The notes under the pieces: model-generated
Told to the model about the DNA's origin: nothing
The model's database searches: none
Seen by the model: only the letters and a program-made list of their open reading frames with translations
In this document: positions 1-10,135 of the stretch, in pieces
Layout: every line of letters begins with the position of its first letter
How positions within the stretch are numbered: position 1 is the stretch's first letter
Program-made: the position numbers and the translations under genes
Assembly: GCF_001642475.1 (NCBI RefSeq)
Contig: NW_019173949.1
Span: 124,001 to 188,000 of the forward strand
Origin: Fonsecaea monophora
Taxonomy: Eukaryota; Ascomycota; Eurotiomycetes; Chaetothyriales; Herpotrichiellaceae
Reading direction: 5' to 3'
DNA length: 64,000 nt

Positions 1-1973
1 CTCAGGGCGTATTTGTGGAAGGACAAAAGGAAGTCACACACTCTTTGCTCCATCTCTTCGATCTTGGCCTCGGCTTGTTCCTGGGAGCACCCCGTTTCTT
101 CCTTCATACCCGGCATTTGGGGAATCATAAATATGCCAAGTTGGGCTCGGCCAACGTATATGACCAAAATGAAAAGCATGCACAAGACCAAATCCCTGCT
201 ACTCTGGGATGATTTCTGGCTAACAGCCATTTTAAACATCATGTCGTGGAGACTTTTCAGGAGCCTCTCCGCAGCTCTCTCGGCCCCTGGGAGGAGCGTC
301 GCTTTCAGAAAGCGGTTGATCGTCTCTGGTATGACGTGCGCATACTGACCAGCACCATATCGTCCTTTTGAGCTGAGATTGTCTTGGAGAGCCGATACCG
401 CTCCGGCTGGAACGACGAATCTGATTAGAAGTAGATACTCGAACCACAAAAGCCGTAGAGAATCCTTGAGAATGGAATGTTCCGCTATGTCGTCCCTATA
501 GTATCTGCCGATAAGGCGAAGAATGTTGCACTGGAAAGCTTCATCCTCGTCCTCAAAGTACTGCTCTGTCCACGTAACGTATCGCTGGGGATCGTTCAAC
601 ACTTGGTCAAATATCCCAACTAGTTTACTGCGAACTTGCGCTACCGTCTTTTCGAATCCGCCGTTACAAATGAACATGACGATTGGTGGATTCCAGTTTT
701 GATCTCTGGCAAGTGTCTTTTCCCCGTTACAATCGTAAGATGTCTCGAATGCGTAGCGCGTCTCCCAATCTGGTTCTGGAGGCGAAAACTCCATAACCAA
801 AACGTCTAAAGGGATTCCGATGTGCAGCTCCAACTGGAGCCAGAAAGGCCGATGAGAAACACAAATGGTGGTGTTAGCAAGATAGGGGACCAGATACTCT
901 TTTCGTAGGCGGGACGTCAATTCAGCTGTCTGGTCAGTGACTGTATTCGGAATGGATGGATGATCCTTACGTGGGAACAAGCTGACTTTGCACACGTCCC
1001 AGTCGCAACGACTGGGAATACAGTACTTTGGGCACTTTCGCCGGTCTTTGGTGAAGCAGTTGTTACAAGGGCTCTTGCAATCACACTTTCAGGTGTTAGC
1101 TTCTCCCGACAACAGATATGGATATGTCGACAAACCTTTTCCTTCATGATCACACATCGGAGACAAGCGCCCCGTTTCCGCACATCACGAGTCTCTTGTC
1201 TCTGGACCGGGTTAAGGGGCCTCGTCCGACCGCCGCGGCCTCTTTCACGAATCGTGAGCGAGTGGCGGTAATGTAGCACGGGAATCACCGGAGATCTTGG
1301 CCCCGTATTGAAATATAGGTTTTCTTGACGGAGTAGCTGTGTACTCCACGGTTGGTTCTGACCAGGGAATCGCTGTTGCCCGGCTGGATCTGGATAATGA
1401 GATAGCTCGTCAACGGAAGCGCGAGGGTCGACGCCCACAACAGCAGCATCTGGTTGAGCGAGTCAGTAAATCATCTGGATAGACATTTTGAAGTTATGAG
1501 ATCTGACCTGTCATCGCACGGGCTGCTTCCCACCTGTGGTCGACAGCTAACGCTGCTGGGTTCATGGGTTGGTTACCGGCATATTCGGCGGGATGGGATG
1601 TCGGCAGGCTGGCTCTTGGGCTGCAGGTGCCGTCAGCATCTTGAGGAATCGTCGGAGCATATCCCAGTGCTGCAGTATAGCTTGTGCTTGTCGGGGTCGC
1701 CACGCTACCGCGAGAATGCGTAGACCGGGTACTCGCGGGGCTGAGAGCATCTGTGGTCGATGGAGTATTGTGAGATTCGGCCACAACAAAGCTGTATGGG
1801 CGAGGTTGTCCAGAATGCCAATGCGGCTGCATTGCCGGGGTCGAAAACGGGGGTTGCGACAGTTGATTGTACTGGGGCTGCGTCGAGTACTGGCCGGGCC
1901 TTTGACTGGGCTGAATCCTTGGAGGTTCAAAGGTGCCTTGGAGGTGACCTGTCTGCCGCCGATACCGCCCCAT
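1..1973 (-). CDS. Zn2Cys6 fungal transcription factor, 3' end beyond window
   Basis: Predicted nuclear DNA-binding regulator. Three exons are visible on the minus strand: 1973-1508, 1449-1136 and 1085 to the window edge, with introns 1450-1507 and 1086-1135. Splicing restores a binuclear zinc cluster: Cys251, Cys254, Cys261, Cys267, Cys270 and Cys278 in the pattern Cx2Cx6Cx5Cx2Cx7C, preceded by basic residues (RDVRKRGA). The second intron falls exactly between the second and third cysteines. The first 250 residues are Gln/Ser/Pro-rich low-complexity sequence. After the cluster about 340 residues stay open with no stop to position 1, so the C-terminus is missing. The ATG at 1973 has an in-frame TGA just upstream and an A at -3, which supports it as the start. 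The zinc cluster lies in the middle of the protein rather than at the N-terminus. The target genes are unknown. Confidence 0.82.
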
Positions 1974-3544
1974 TTGTTCTCAGCGTCAAGCGTTAATCAA
2001 CCGTGTTTTCGGTCCCGAGGGACTGACAGCACGGATAGACGTCAGGCGCTGTTCGGGCTGAAGAGAGGAACAATGCCTGACAATGCCTGACAATACAGCA
2101 ACCGAGGAGTGATGGCTCGCAAATCGCGTGGGGAACCAGAGGAGTGGGAAAGGGAAACAAAGACGACCAGGCGACGAGGCGACCGCAGGCGGAGTTTATG
2201 AACAAAATCCAACGCAAACCATGAGACTGACTTCGCGTTAGATGGATTGGTGTGCGTGAGTGCAGAGAGCACAGTGTAATTCACTTGAGCCCATCATCTG
2301 CTCTGGCTCGCTTTAGAATGCCAGCACGTTATCTCTGTCTGGGTAGCCAGCAAAACGAGGGGTATAGCGGTGGTATCATTGGAAGACGGAAGTCATTGCA
2401 GCAGCTACCCGATCAGAAGTCGGGTGCTGGATGTGGCGAGAAGGTGAATGCGCGAGAACGAAGCATAGAAGCTCTTTGTGGTCTGCTGAATCGGGCGTTT
2501 GGTAGCAGGGCAGCAGTGCGACGACGGAGCAATCCAATCGGCTGCCTCACGCAGACGAAGTGCCTAACAGACCCAAATGTTCAATATGCAGACCCTTGTC
2601 ACCGGTTGGAATATCTTCCAACGAGATGCCAGCTCTTCAGCCGCACCAAACCCGGTATGTCCAAGCGTGGTTGGACAGCATGTCAGGTGCTGCCGAAGAT
2701 GCCCGGCGGGACATCGCCCGCAGTAGATGCCCGACTAGGTTTGTCAAATGGCATTTTGGTGAGACGCTCATGGAGGTAAGCCAGGTGACCGAGCAGAAGG
2801 ACCTTTGGCACGACATCAGCTCAAACATCTGCTGGTAGGGAGAAGAAGACCATGGCTCATTTCCCACGCAACTCCAACCAGCTCGCATACACGAAGGGGT
2901 CATGGTTGTACGGCGTCTTCAGGCGAGACAGGAGGAGATGACTGGGGACAGCATATATGTACATGCCGGTACGGCAGCTCTTGGTACCTTCCCTGGGTAT
3001 TCGCTTAGTCGAAGGAAAGACACAGGAGACGAAAGACATTGAGCGGGAAGAAATGGGAGGAAGAGGCTTTTAAGTAAAAATGTGACATACTGCCTGCGGC
3101 TTCATTCTTCCTAATGGCAACATTCTCGCCACTGGCTGGTTGCAGCGCCCATCAGCACTCAATGGGCTTGCCCGTCTACAGAGTACATCCAAAGGTATGT
3201 TCAGGCAACAGTACAGGAATAGGACCATTGAGATCAGGGCTAAAGTGCTCATTCCTCCTTCTCCTCCAGATGGAGAGACTGGATCGGTCCAGCCACCGCG
3301 GCTCTTGACGAGTAGAACCATTGTTAATGCATCAAATATCAAGCTCGTATCTGGGTGCGCTCCAGTGCCCACACTGCCGCTATGCTCATATCGTGGATAA
3401 ACATGCAAAGGTATTCCCTGCCTCGTATTTCAAACCGGTGTTACCGCCCCCTTTGATCAAACGCCATTGAAAGCCCGATGTCCAGGCATACCTGCCCAAA
3501 GCTACGTGCCGTAACCAGAATGCTCTCGTGTTTCGACAGCTCCA
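1974..3544. other. intergenic, no gene supported
   Basis: This stretch lies between the Zn2Cys6 regulator start and the eIF4E stop. Open frames here, including one of 175 codons at 2252-2779, show no recognisable motif and no plausible continuation by splicing. A short tandem duplication (acaatgcctg twice) lies near 2071-2092. It most likely holds the promoter and leader of the regulator and the eIF4E 3' untranslated region. Confidence 0.5.
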
Positions 3545-4325
3545 TCAAACAGTATACTTTGTTTTTGCCCGGGTGCTGCCTGCATGCGCAGCGTCTGTAT
3601 GACCGCTGAACTCGAGTTGATCGTTGTCGGGGATCTGAAGCACTTGCTTGAACCTAGCACCGATCTTCATCAGTGTGTCTTTGCCACCAGCCTTTCCCGT
3701 GGTGCGAGTCCATAATCCGATTCGGTAGAAGCTCTTTCGCACGTTGACAACGACGCCCATGATCTCGTTATCTCCGTCGTCTTCCAAAGTCTCACCAATC
3801 GCCGCCAGTTGCGTGTGTAGCCATAGTTCATCGATGTTGACGGCCTTCTTATCCTTGAACGTGTATGACCATTTGCCACCGTGCTTGTTCTGGGGATCTT
3901 CCCACTCGGGTCGTACCCCTCGCTTGAAGAGGTGATAGTCAGATTTGACGGCAAGGTCGGAGGTGGCTGTGATATTGTTCTATAGTCACGTTAGACAAGT
4001 TGTCGAAATGCTCTGCGTGAACATACGTATACACCCCAGAATTCCTCGACTGTATCAAATGTGATCACCTCTTTCAGCAAATCGTTCCAGTTGTCGCCTT
4101 TTGAGGAGGGCGGCTTGGTGAACTATTCACGTCGAGTCAGTCCAGAAGTGAACCAAATGCACTGTTTCGACCTACCCAAAGACTCCAGGTGTTGAGAAGA
4201 GGGTGCTTGACGTTGAAGTTGTTGACATCGTGGAAAATGGTCTTGATATCGTCAGATGTCGAGGGCGCACCGTTTTCACTTGACACGGGGCCAGGAACTG
4301 GCTGGGGCATTTCGACTTCGGCCAT
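3545..4325 (-). CDS. eIF4E: Translation initiation factor eIF4E (mRNA cap-binding)
   Basis: Cytoplasmic cap-binding subunit of eIF4F, which recruits ribosomes to capped mRNA. Exons 4325-4176, 4122-4027 and 3979-3545 join in frame to 226 residues, the usual family length. Introns are 4123-4175 (53 bp) and 3980-4026 (47 bp). Family hallmarks visible are HPLLNTWSLWF (Trp47, Trp50), the eIF4G-facing VEEFWGVYNNI (Trp79), and the cap-stacking GVRPEWEDPQN with Trp108 and Glu109. The Met1 context has several acidic and proline residues, typical of the variable N-terminal tail. The promoter region lies at 4326-4929, shared with the SYM1 3' end. The family assignment is secure; which paralogue it is cannot be told. 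Confidence 0.95.
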
Positions 4326-4929
4326 GATGGAGAAAGTCGAGGACTCTGGATTTTAAGTCTGCAACCTAAGCGGCAGAAGAAAGAATCGATGCAAAGGCAC
4401 GACGAAGTGAAAGGCGCACGGAAGGAAGAGGGAAAAAGTCGAATGGACACCCGTTCGCGCCGTCAATAGGCTGTGGCAAAATTTGGTTGAATGCGAACAC
4501 CCTTGACTGCAAGAGAAAAGGGGAATTAGAATACGGCTGGGTAGGAGCAAGCGACTGCTCAAGTGACTTGTACAGAGTGCAAGAACACACGTCAAGATTT
4601 CGAGACTGCTGTGGGTGAAGAGTGAAACTGCTCTTCGGTGCAGCAGCCAGCGGCGCATGAAATAAAATCCGCATACTACGAATTTGGTTTAGCTTACATC
4701 GTGGCACAAATACAAACGTCCCGGTTGTTCTCGGCTCTCGATTGCTCTCTTCTATCAATTCTCTTCCTGAATTCTTCATTGTCCTAGATGGTTTCCTTCT
4801 CTAATGTAGCTGGTGGACTCTGTTCGCAGATGCCATAGCTCGAGTCATCCTGTCAAGCTGTCTCAAAAGATGCCATAACGTGCCCATGCACAAGACCAAC
4901 CAGTTCTTCATACCTAGCTATGCCAACCC
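4326..4929. other. eIF4E upstream region and SYM1 3' flank
   Basis: A pyrimidine-rich (on the minus strand) leader sits immediately upstream of the eIF4E start. Open frames of 100-137 codons at 4353-4779 are Leu/Ser/Phe-rich low-complexity readings of that leader and are not supported as genes. Confidence 0.5.
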
Positions 4930-5607
4930 TCATTTCGAGCTGTTCAGATAGCTCAAAAAACAGTTCCAGCCTAGACTCACAACATTCACGACCAGAACCC
5001 TATGCTCAAGAGGCACTAGCTTGAAATTCACAGCCTGGACTGCGGGCCATAGTGCCCAATTTGCCTTGAGCCCTGGAAGGTAGTTCTTGGCAAGTTTCTC
5101 TTTGGGGTCACTTCCTTCCAATACCGACATGGTCGAGAGGAAGAATGCAAGGTTGCAGGTCGCAAAGACCGTTTGGTCCGCGGCGACTCGCGCCAGTATT
5201 GTGAGATTGTGAGACTGGAAATTGATACGCTTCTGCAGGAAGGCATACCACTTGGTGGCTGCTGGTCCGAATACAACTAACCCTGGTCAGCTCGTCCACA
5301 GTATCCTGGCAATGTCTAACTCACAGCCGCCATATAAGCCCATTCGAGCTGTCCGAGTGGCGTCATGATTTCTCAGTCCTTTCCGTTCCACAGCCTGCTG
5401 TGCAAGTGTGTCGCCCGCGGCAAAAAGCACCTTTGTTGGTCAGCCGAATGAATCTCGGAGAGATTATTGGAGTCATGGTCATTACAGCAGTGGTAACGGA
5501 CTGGGTCAACAGCGGCCGCTTTGCCAGCTTTGCTTGATACCTGGTTCAGAGTGAGTCGTTGTCATTAAGCAAGGAGCTCTTGATAAGGCGAACCATCGTA
5601 TCGGCAT
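4930..5607 (-). CDS. SYM1: Mpv17/PMP22-family inner-membrane protein Sym1
   Basis: Mitochondrial inner-membrane protein of the Mpv17 family; in yeast Sym1 is needed under ethanol or heat stress. Four exons, 5607-5594, 5540-5486, 5430-5325 and 5276-4930, give exactly 173 residues, the family's standard length. Introns are 5541-5593, 5431-5485 and 5277-5324. Recognisable blocks are WYQAKLAKRPLLTQSVTTA at the N-terminus, AAGDTLAQQ, RMGLYGGFVFGPAATKWY, ARVAADQTVFA, and the terminal signature LKANWALWPAVQAVNF followed by VNVVSLGWNCFLSYLNS. The first exon is only 14 nt and its donor, GTTCGC, is weak; the start is supported by the alignment to the family's MxxWYQ opening. It is divergently transcribed from RPS2. 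Confidence 0.9.
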
Positions 5608-6002
5608 ATTTCCTTCCTCCGCTGTGATATACGAGTTTGGTAGACAAGTCAGTGACTTAACATAGTATCGTCCCGTTAAGCTTCTCAACTTCGGTCAAGC
5701 TATGTGGAAGCAGATTGAAATATCAATATTGGGGGAGGGCGATCTGGTGGACTTCTGATTTCCAGGGTTTGCAAATGCGTCATTGGCCCTGGCGCCGGTG
5801 GCGGAGAGGCTGCCATCTCTGAAAGTCAATCCGCACATCCTTATCCGGTTTAGCCCACAACCCCAAAACACAATCTCTTGGCGTGAATTTGCGAATCTTC
5901 CAAAGTGCGGATTGACTGATTCCACCCAAAAACTCACCAGAGACTTACCCTACAACTTGCGCCCCCCTTCCCGACAATCCATCCTCTGCGCAATTCTACA
6001 AC
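5608..6002. promoter_or_regulatory. Divergent SYM1/RPS2 promoter
   Basis: A 395-bp interval separates the SYM1 start (minus) from the RPS2 start (plus), so it must hold both promoters. It contains a perfect 13-bp inverted repeat: AGTCAATCCGCAC at 5824-5836 and GTGCGGATTGACT at 5905-5917, separated by 68 bp. The leader just before the RPS2 ATG is C/T-rich, as is usual for ribosomal protein genes. Confidence 0.6.
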
Positions 6003-6896
6003 ATGGCTGACGCTCCCCGAGGACGCGGCGGTTTCGGTGATCGAGGTCGTGGAGATCGAGGCAGAGGTGACCGTGGGCGAGGACGACGAGGCCCGCGCCG
6101 CGGTGGTGCAAAGTCCGACGAGAAGGAATGGCAACCGGTGACCAAGCTGGGTCGTCTCGTCAAGGCAGGGAAGATTCAGAGCATGGAACAGATCTACCTG
6201 CACTCTCTCCCCATCAAGGAGTACCAGATCGTTGACTGGTTCTTGCCCAAACTCAAGGACGAGGTTATGAAGGTGAGGAGTCACAATCCAAGGATGGATG
6301 TTCTGGAGGGCAAGACCAAAAATGCCTCCAGGCAGAGCGTTTCCCCTGTGTTTTACTGACGAGTCCGTCTTGATCTACAGATCAAACCCGTCCAGAAGCA
6401 GACCCGTGCCGGTCAACGTACCCGATTCAAGGCCATCGTGGTCATTGGCGACAGCGAAGGCCACGTCGGTCTCGGCATCAAAACCTCCAAGGAAGTCGCA
6501 ACCGCCATTCGCGCCGCCATCATCATCGCCAAACTCTCCGTTCTCCCCATTCGACGAGGCTACTGGGGGACCAACCTCGGTGAACCTCACTCCCTGCCCA
6601 CCAAAGAATCCGGCAAGTGCGGTTCCGTCACCGTTCGATTGATCCCCGCTCCCCGAGGCACCGGTCTCGTCGCTTCACCCGCTGTCAAGAGATTGCTACA
6701 ACTTGCCGGTGTGCAAGACGCCTACACTTCCTCGGCCGGCAGCACAAAGACCCTGGAGAACACTCTGAAGGCGACGTTCGTGGCAGTCAGCAACTCTTAC
6801 GGATTCTTGACCCCCAATCTGTGGAAGGAGACCAAGCTCATCAGAAGTCCGTTGGAGGAGTATGGTGATGTCCTGAGAGAGGGCAAACGTTACTAG
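6003..6896 (+). CDS. RPS2: 40S ribosomal protein S2 (uS5)
   Basis: Component of the small ribosomal subunit, universal family uS5. Two exons, 6003-6272 and 6381-6896, with a 108-bp intron at 6273-6380, give 261 residues, the normal length. The N-terminal 36 residues are an Arg/Gly repeat tail (GDRGRG units), the classic arginine-methylation target of eukaryotic S2. The conserved core follows: LPIKEYQIVDWFLP, then after the intron TRAGQRTRFKAIVVIGD, GHVGLGIKTSKEVATAIR and the segment GYWGTNLGEPHSLPTKESGK. The C-terminus has the eukaryotic extension ending in LREGKRY. The single intron in this housekeeping gene is longer than most in the window, which is common for ribosomal protein genes. Confidence 0.97.
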
Positions 6897-7293
6897 GTGG
6901 CGCAGGAAACCTGAAGACGAACAGACAGATGATAGGGACCTGCTTCGGAAGTTTCCATTGGCAGACACGTGAGACAGCTTTGCATGGCGTACGGACAACA
7001 AGACCCGTCTGTACCTGAACAACAAAATACCATGATTCAAGAATTCTTCAAAGTTTTGGCCCTTGGGCAGTGTATGTCCTCTCTATATCGCTGGCGTCTC
7101 TTTCATCAGATGCTTTATGTTTGAGCTTCCCAGTGCAGAACCCTGCCCATTAAGAACTGAGGGAAGATGTCTGTAAGCGCAGCTTTTGTAACTTTTCGCC
7201 GATGCTACGAAGAGCTCGTGGTATTACAGTAAACCCGCACACTCATCAAGCAACCAGTCAGAGTGATAATGTAGCGATCTTTGACCGTACACC
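6897..7293. other. intergenic between convergent genes
   Basis: This 397-bp stretch lies between the stops of RPS2 (plus) and the minus-strand gene at 7294. It must hold both 3' untranslated regions. No other feature is seen. Confidence 0.5.
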
Positions 7294-7785
7294 TTAATCC
7301 TCCATGGCCATCTCTTCCATTGCCTTGACCGCGTTCTCCAGTTCTCGTATCCTCGGTCCGACCCGACTCTGAATCTCCTTGCTGATCTCCGGGCTCGTCT
7401 CCTTCAGCGCCTTTTGGAAAGCCTCCTGAAGCATCTTCAGTGCGTCCGCTGCAGCCTCTCTGTCATCGGCAGCATAGACCGTCTTCTTCTCCGTCTCTTC
7501 AGCCGCAATTTCGAACTCATCTTTCGCGGTGGCGTAGAGCTCATTGAGATTTTCCATCACGGCATCAGCCGTGGGTGATTGCGCGTATCGGGAGGACGAG
7601 CTGTGGAATGGCGCAGAAACTTGACGAGGCATTGAAATCCGTGAGGGCGACATTAAGGGTAAACCCCTGCTATTCTGGTTTGGTCGGAAAAGACATGTCA
7701 ATGTCCTCCATGGTTGAGGAGTTTTGAGTGAACAAAAAGAGTCCGTTGTCCGTCGAAGGGATCTCGAAGTAGCTGTACGAATCAT
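7294..7785 (-). CDS. Predicted mitochondrial protein, unknown function
   Basis: I do not recognise a named family. The frame encodes 163 residues from the ATG at 7785. The N-terminus (MIRTATSRSLRR) is rich in Arg, Ser and Thr with no acid residues, and basic/Ser-rich sequence continues to about residue 68 (HSSSSRYA), which together looks like a mitochondrial presequence. The remaining ~95 residues are acidic and helical, with many Glu/Ala/Lys heptads, including YATAKDEFEIAAEETEKKTV, and probably form a coiled coil. An ATG at 7863 in the same frame would add 26 residues; I prefer 7785 because it places the presequence at the very N-terminus. The gene is divergent from another predicted mitochondrial protein at 8556. 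Confidence 0.65.
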   Translation of the reverse strand: MIRTATSRSLRRTTDSFCSLKTPQPWRTLTCLFRPNQNSRGLPLMSPSRISMPRQVSAPFHSSSSRYAQSPTADAVMENLNELYATAKDEFEIAAEETEKKTVYAADDREAAADALKMLQEAFQKALKETSPEISKEIQSRVGPRIRELENAVKAMEEMAMED

Positions 7786-8555
7786 GGTTGTTGCTGTTGC
7801 CAATATAAACAGGCGCAGGCTCGGCAAAGGCGAAGAAGATGGAGATAGCTTGTCTGTAAACACAGGGCGTTCAAGGTTTGATCCGAGTCGGCGTTTGGCG
7901 ACCTGGGGGGCAGTATGCTAGCAGCGCATCTTGGTACAAACTACCTAGCGAGCAAGGTAGGGAGATACGAGTTTGCACCTGGGTTGATGACGTCTGGTTG
8001 AAAATTGCAGCCACTCAGCGCCACTAATGGTTGCTCGCAGCTTTGAAAATCCGGGGAACCGAAAACTCGCTATCATCGTCGGGCGCCTCGTTCCTGCATT
8101 GGGATGGCAAGTCTGTAACTTCCTACTCGCTCCTTCTTTCTTTCCAAGATTCCCGTGACAGGTACTTCGCCAGCTGAGAGTGCCAGGGCTAGGTTACTTA
8201 CAGGCGGGCACGGATTGGAAAGCTTTGGGTTTGCTGCTTGTAACGGCATCCCCGTGACGTGATGTTTTGCTATTGTGGCGCCCCAGCTTGCCTTCGCAAT
8301 GACGTCCTGCACTGGTGCTTCTCCCTGGATACTTCACCCTGCCAATGAAGTTTATAAATTGGGTTCACAAGTCAAGTGTTGCCCAGACAAGATGTTGCTG
8401 CGTCATTGTTGCGCGACTGGCTGCTCATTTGTACCGTGATACCCCTTCATCACCCTTCACATCCTTTTCTCCCATAGTTGCCGGCACCACATTTGCTCTG
8501 ATTGCTTTCCTACGTTGCTTGTGAACCACCAGTACTACCCTGATACTACCGCACG
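7786..8555. promoter_or_regulatory. Divergent promoter with CRE-like motifs
   Basis: The interval separates two divergently transcribed genes for predicted mitochondrial proteins. It contains TGACGTC at 7988-7994, TGACGTGA at 8255-8262 and TGACGTC at 8300-8306, which match the core bound by fungal ATF/CREB-type bZIP factors. No gene is supported inside it. Confidence 0.4.
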
Positions 8556-9776
8556 ATGCTCGGAAGAACACCAGCCGCAGCTCTTCGCTCAGGGCGAGCA
8601 CTGAGAGTTCGTCGACCGATCCAGGTGCCTTCGCAATCCCGAACCACGCGCTTCCAGTCTACAGCTCCAGCCAAACCTACTACTGATGCCTCATCATCTT
8701 CAAGCCAGGCTCTTCTGGGGGGTCTGGCTGGTGGCTCTTTTGCATTTGTCCTGGGATACATGTGGTATCAGTTCTCGGGTGCCAAAACTGCCATGAACAC
8801 TATACACTCCACGAAGACTTACGTCGACGACACCTTCAAGAAGGCAACTCAGAACGCCCCGGAGCCTAATCAAGCCATCCAGTGGCTGAAGGAGACGGTA
8901 CAAAGCTACACAAGAATGATTCCAGGGGCTTCAAAATATGTCGACTCCGCTTTCGAGGACGTGGACAAGGTACGGGAAAAGCATGGAGACGAGGTAGACA
9001 AAATCGTCAACGACACCTACCGGAAGCTGAAGGACGTCACCAAGAAGGGATTCAGCATGGAAGCTGGTGTGCAAGCCTGGGAAATCATTGAAGACTGCTT
9101 CAAGCGCATCGGCAGTCTGGCGGCCAGCGCTGGGCAAGACATCCTGGATAACCATCCCCAATTAAAGAGTCAATTTGGAGGCAGGTTTGAGCAGCTGCAG
9201 CAGATGGGCGAGCAGTACGGTCCAGAAGCTAAGAAGGCAGTTGACGAGACATGGCAGCAAATGCGTGACATTCTGGCTGGTGGTGTTAGCTTCTCGACAG
9301 TGCAGAAGCTTCAGGATCTGTTACAGGAGAAGTCACAACACCTGAAGAAGTACGGCGATCAAGCCTGGCAGAAGGGCATGGAGCAGGCCAAGCCACTTCT
9401 GGACAAGCAACCGCAAATAAAGAAGCTTATCGAGGAGAACAAGTCAAAGCTACTTCGTGGTGACCTGGGTCAACTGTGGCAGAAGGTTCAAGATGCGGCG
9501 CAGTCAGGAAGCACAGACGATCTTCAAAAATTCGTGAAAGACCAAGTGGACAAAGTCTCTGAAAGTGCCGGTGGTGGCATCGAGCAGTTCCTTAACATGA
9601 TGCCTGGTGGATCGGAGATTGGACCCAAGCTGCAGCAGTTGCAGGAACTCAGTCAAAAGCATGGGCAAGAAGCAGAGAAACTGGTCAGAAGTGCTATTGA
9701 CGATGTGAAGAAGGTGTTGTCCCAGAAGGTTGAAGAAGGGCAGCAGCTGAAGGAGAAGGTCAAGTCTGAGACGTAA
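8556..9776 (+). CDS. Predicted mitochondrial membrane protein with helical tail
   Basis: A single-exon frame of 406 residues. The N-terminus (MLGRTPAAALRSGRALRVRR) is strongly basic without acids, typical of a mitochondrial presequence. A Gly/Ala-rich hydrophobic segment around residues 53-68 (LLGGLAGGSFAFVLGYMW) probably spans the inner membrane. The remaining ~330 residues are soluble, rich in Lys, Glu, Gln and Ala, and organised as repeated amphipathic helices with recurring K/Q-Y/H-G-x-E/Q-A motifs (REKHGDEV, QYGPEAKKAV, KYGDQAWQKG, KHGQEAEKLV), suggesting an internal repeat of apolipoprotein-like or coiled-coil character. No enzymatic motif is visible and I cannot name a family. The stop TAA at 9774-9776 overlaps a strong splice-donor sequence, so an additional 3' exon is possible. 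Confidence 0.75.
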   Translation: MLGRTPAAALRSGRALRVRRPIQVPSQSRTTRFQSTAPAKPTTDASSSSSQALLGGLAGGSFAFVLGYMWYQFSGAKTAMNTIHSTKTYVDDTFKKATQNAPEPNQAIQWLKETVQSYTRMIPGASKYVDSAFEDVDKVREKHGDEVDKIVNDTYRKLKDVTKKGFSMEAGVQAWEIIEDCFKRIGSLAASAGQDILDNHPQLKSQFGGRFEQLQQMGEQYGPEAKKAVDETWQQMRDILAGGVSFSTVQKLQDLLQEKSQHLKKYGDQAWQKGMEQAKPLLDKQPQIKKLIEENKSKLLRGDLGQLWQKVQDAAQSGSTDDLQKFVKDQVDKVSESAGGGIEQFLNMMPGGSEIGPKLQQLQELSQKHGQEAEKLVRSAIDDVKKVLSQKVEEGQQLKEKVKSET

Positions 9777-10135
9777 GTACCTAGACCTGTCTGCCAACGT
9801 GCAAGGAACGGCCGAATGAATTCAATGCTGCTTTCCCTGCCACATTAAAGAAGCAAAAGTGAGCTCCAGACCATCATATTACCCTGGGTTATTTAGGGTC
9901 TCCAAAAGCAAACTGCCTGCGCGACATTGTCAACTGTACCTATGTATGTATATAGAAACATGCTAAGACAGGAGTTGACGTCATAGGAGACGGAATTGAA
10001 GCGCCCCCCATATTGTAATCAACCTGGACTCCATGTACCTCATTTTCACTACTATTACCTCTGGTCAATGTCTTTTCCGCTCTGCTTCCTACCATAAACA
10101 CAATTTAAGTCCATGTAAAAGGGAACACAAATTGA
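9777..10135. other. intergenic
   Basis: This 359-bp stretch lies between two plus-strand genes and holds the 3' region of the 8556 gene and the promoter of the glutathione transferase. No other feature is seen. Confidence 0.5.

Noticed and set aside
2252..2779. 175-codon plus frame upstream of the left regulator
   Set aside because: No motifs and no continuation; probably promoter or leader DNA.
4366..4779. 137-codon frame upstream of eIF4E
   Set aside because: Low-complexity reading of the pyrimidine-rich eIF4E leader.
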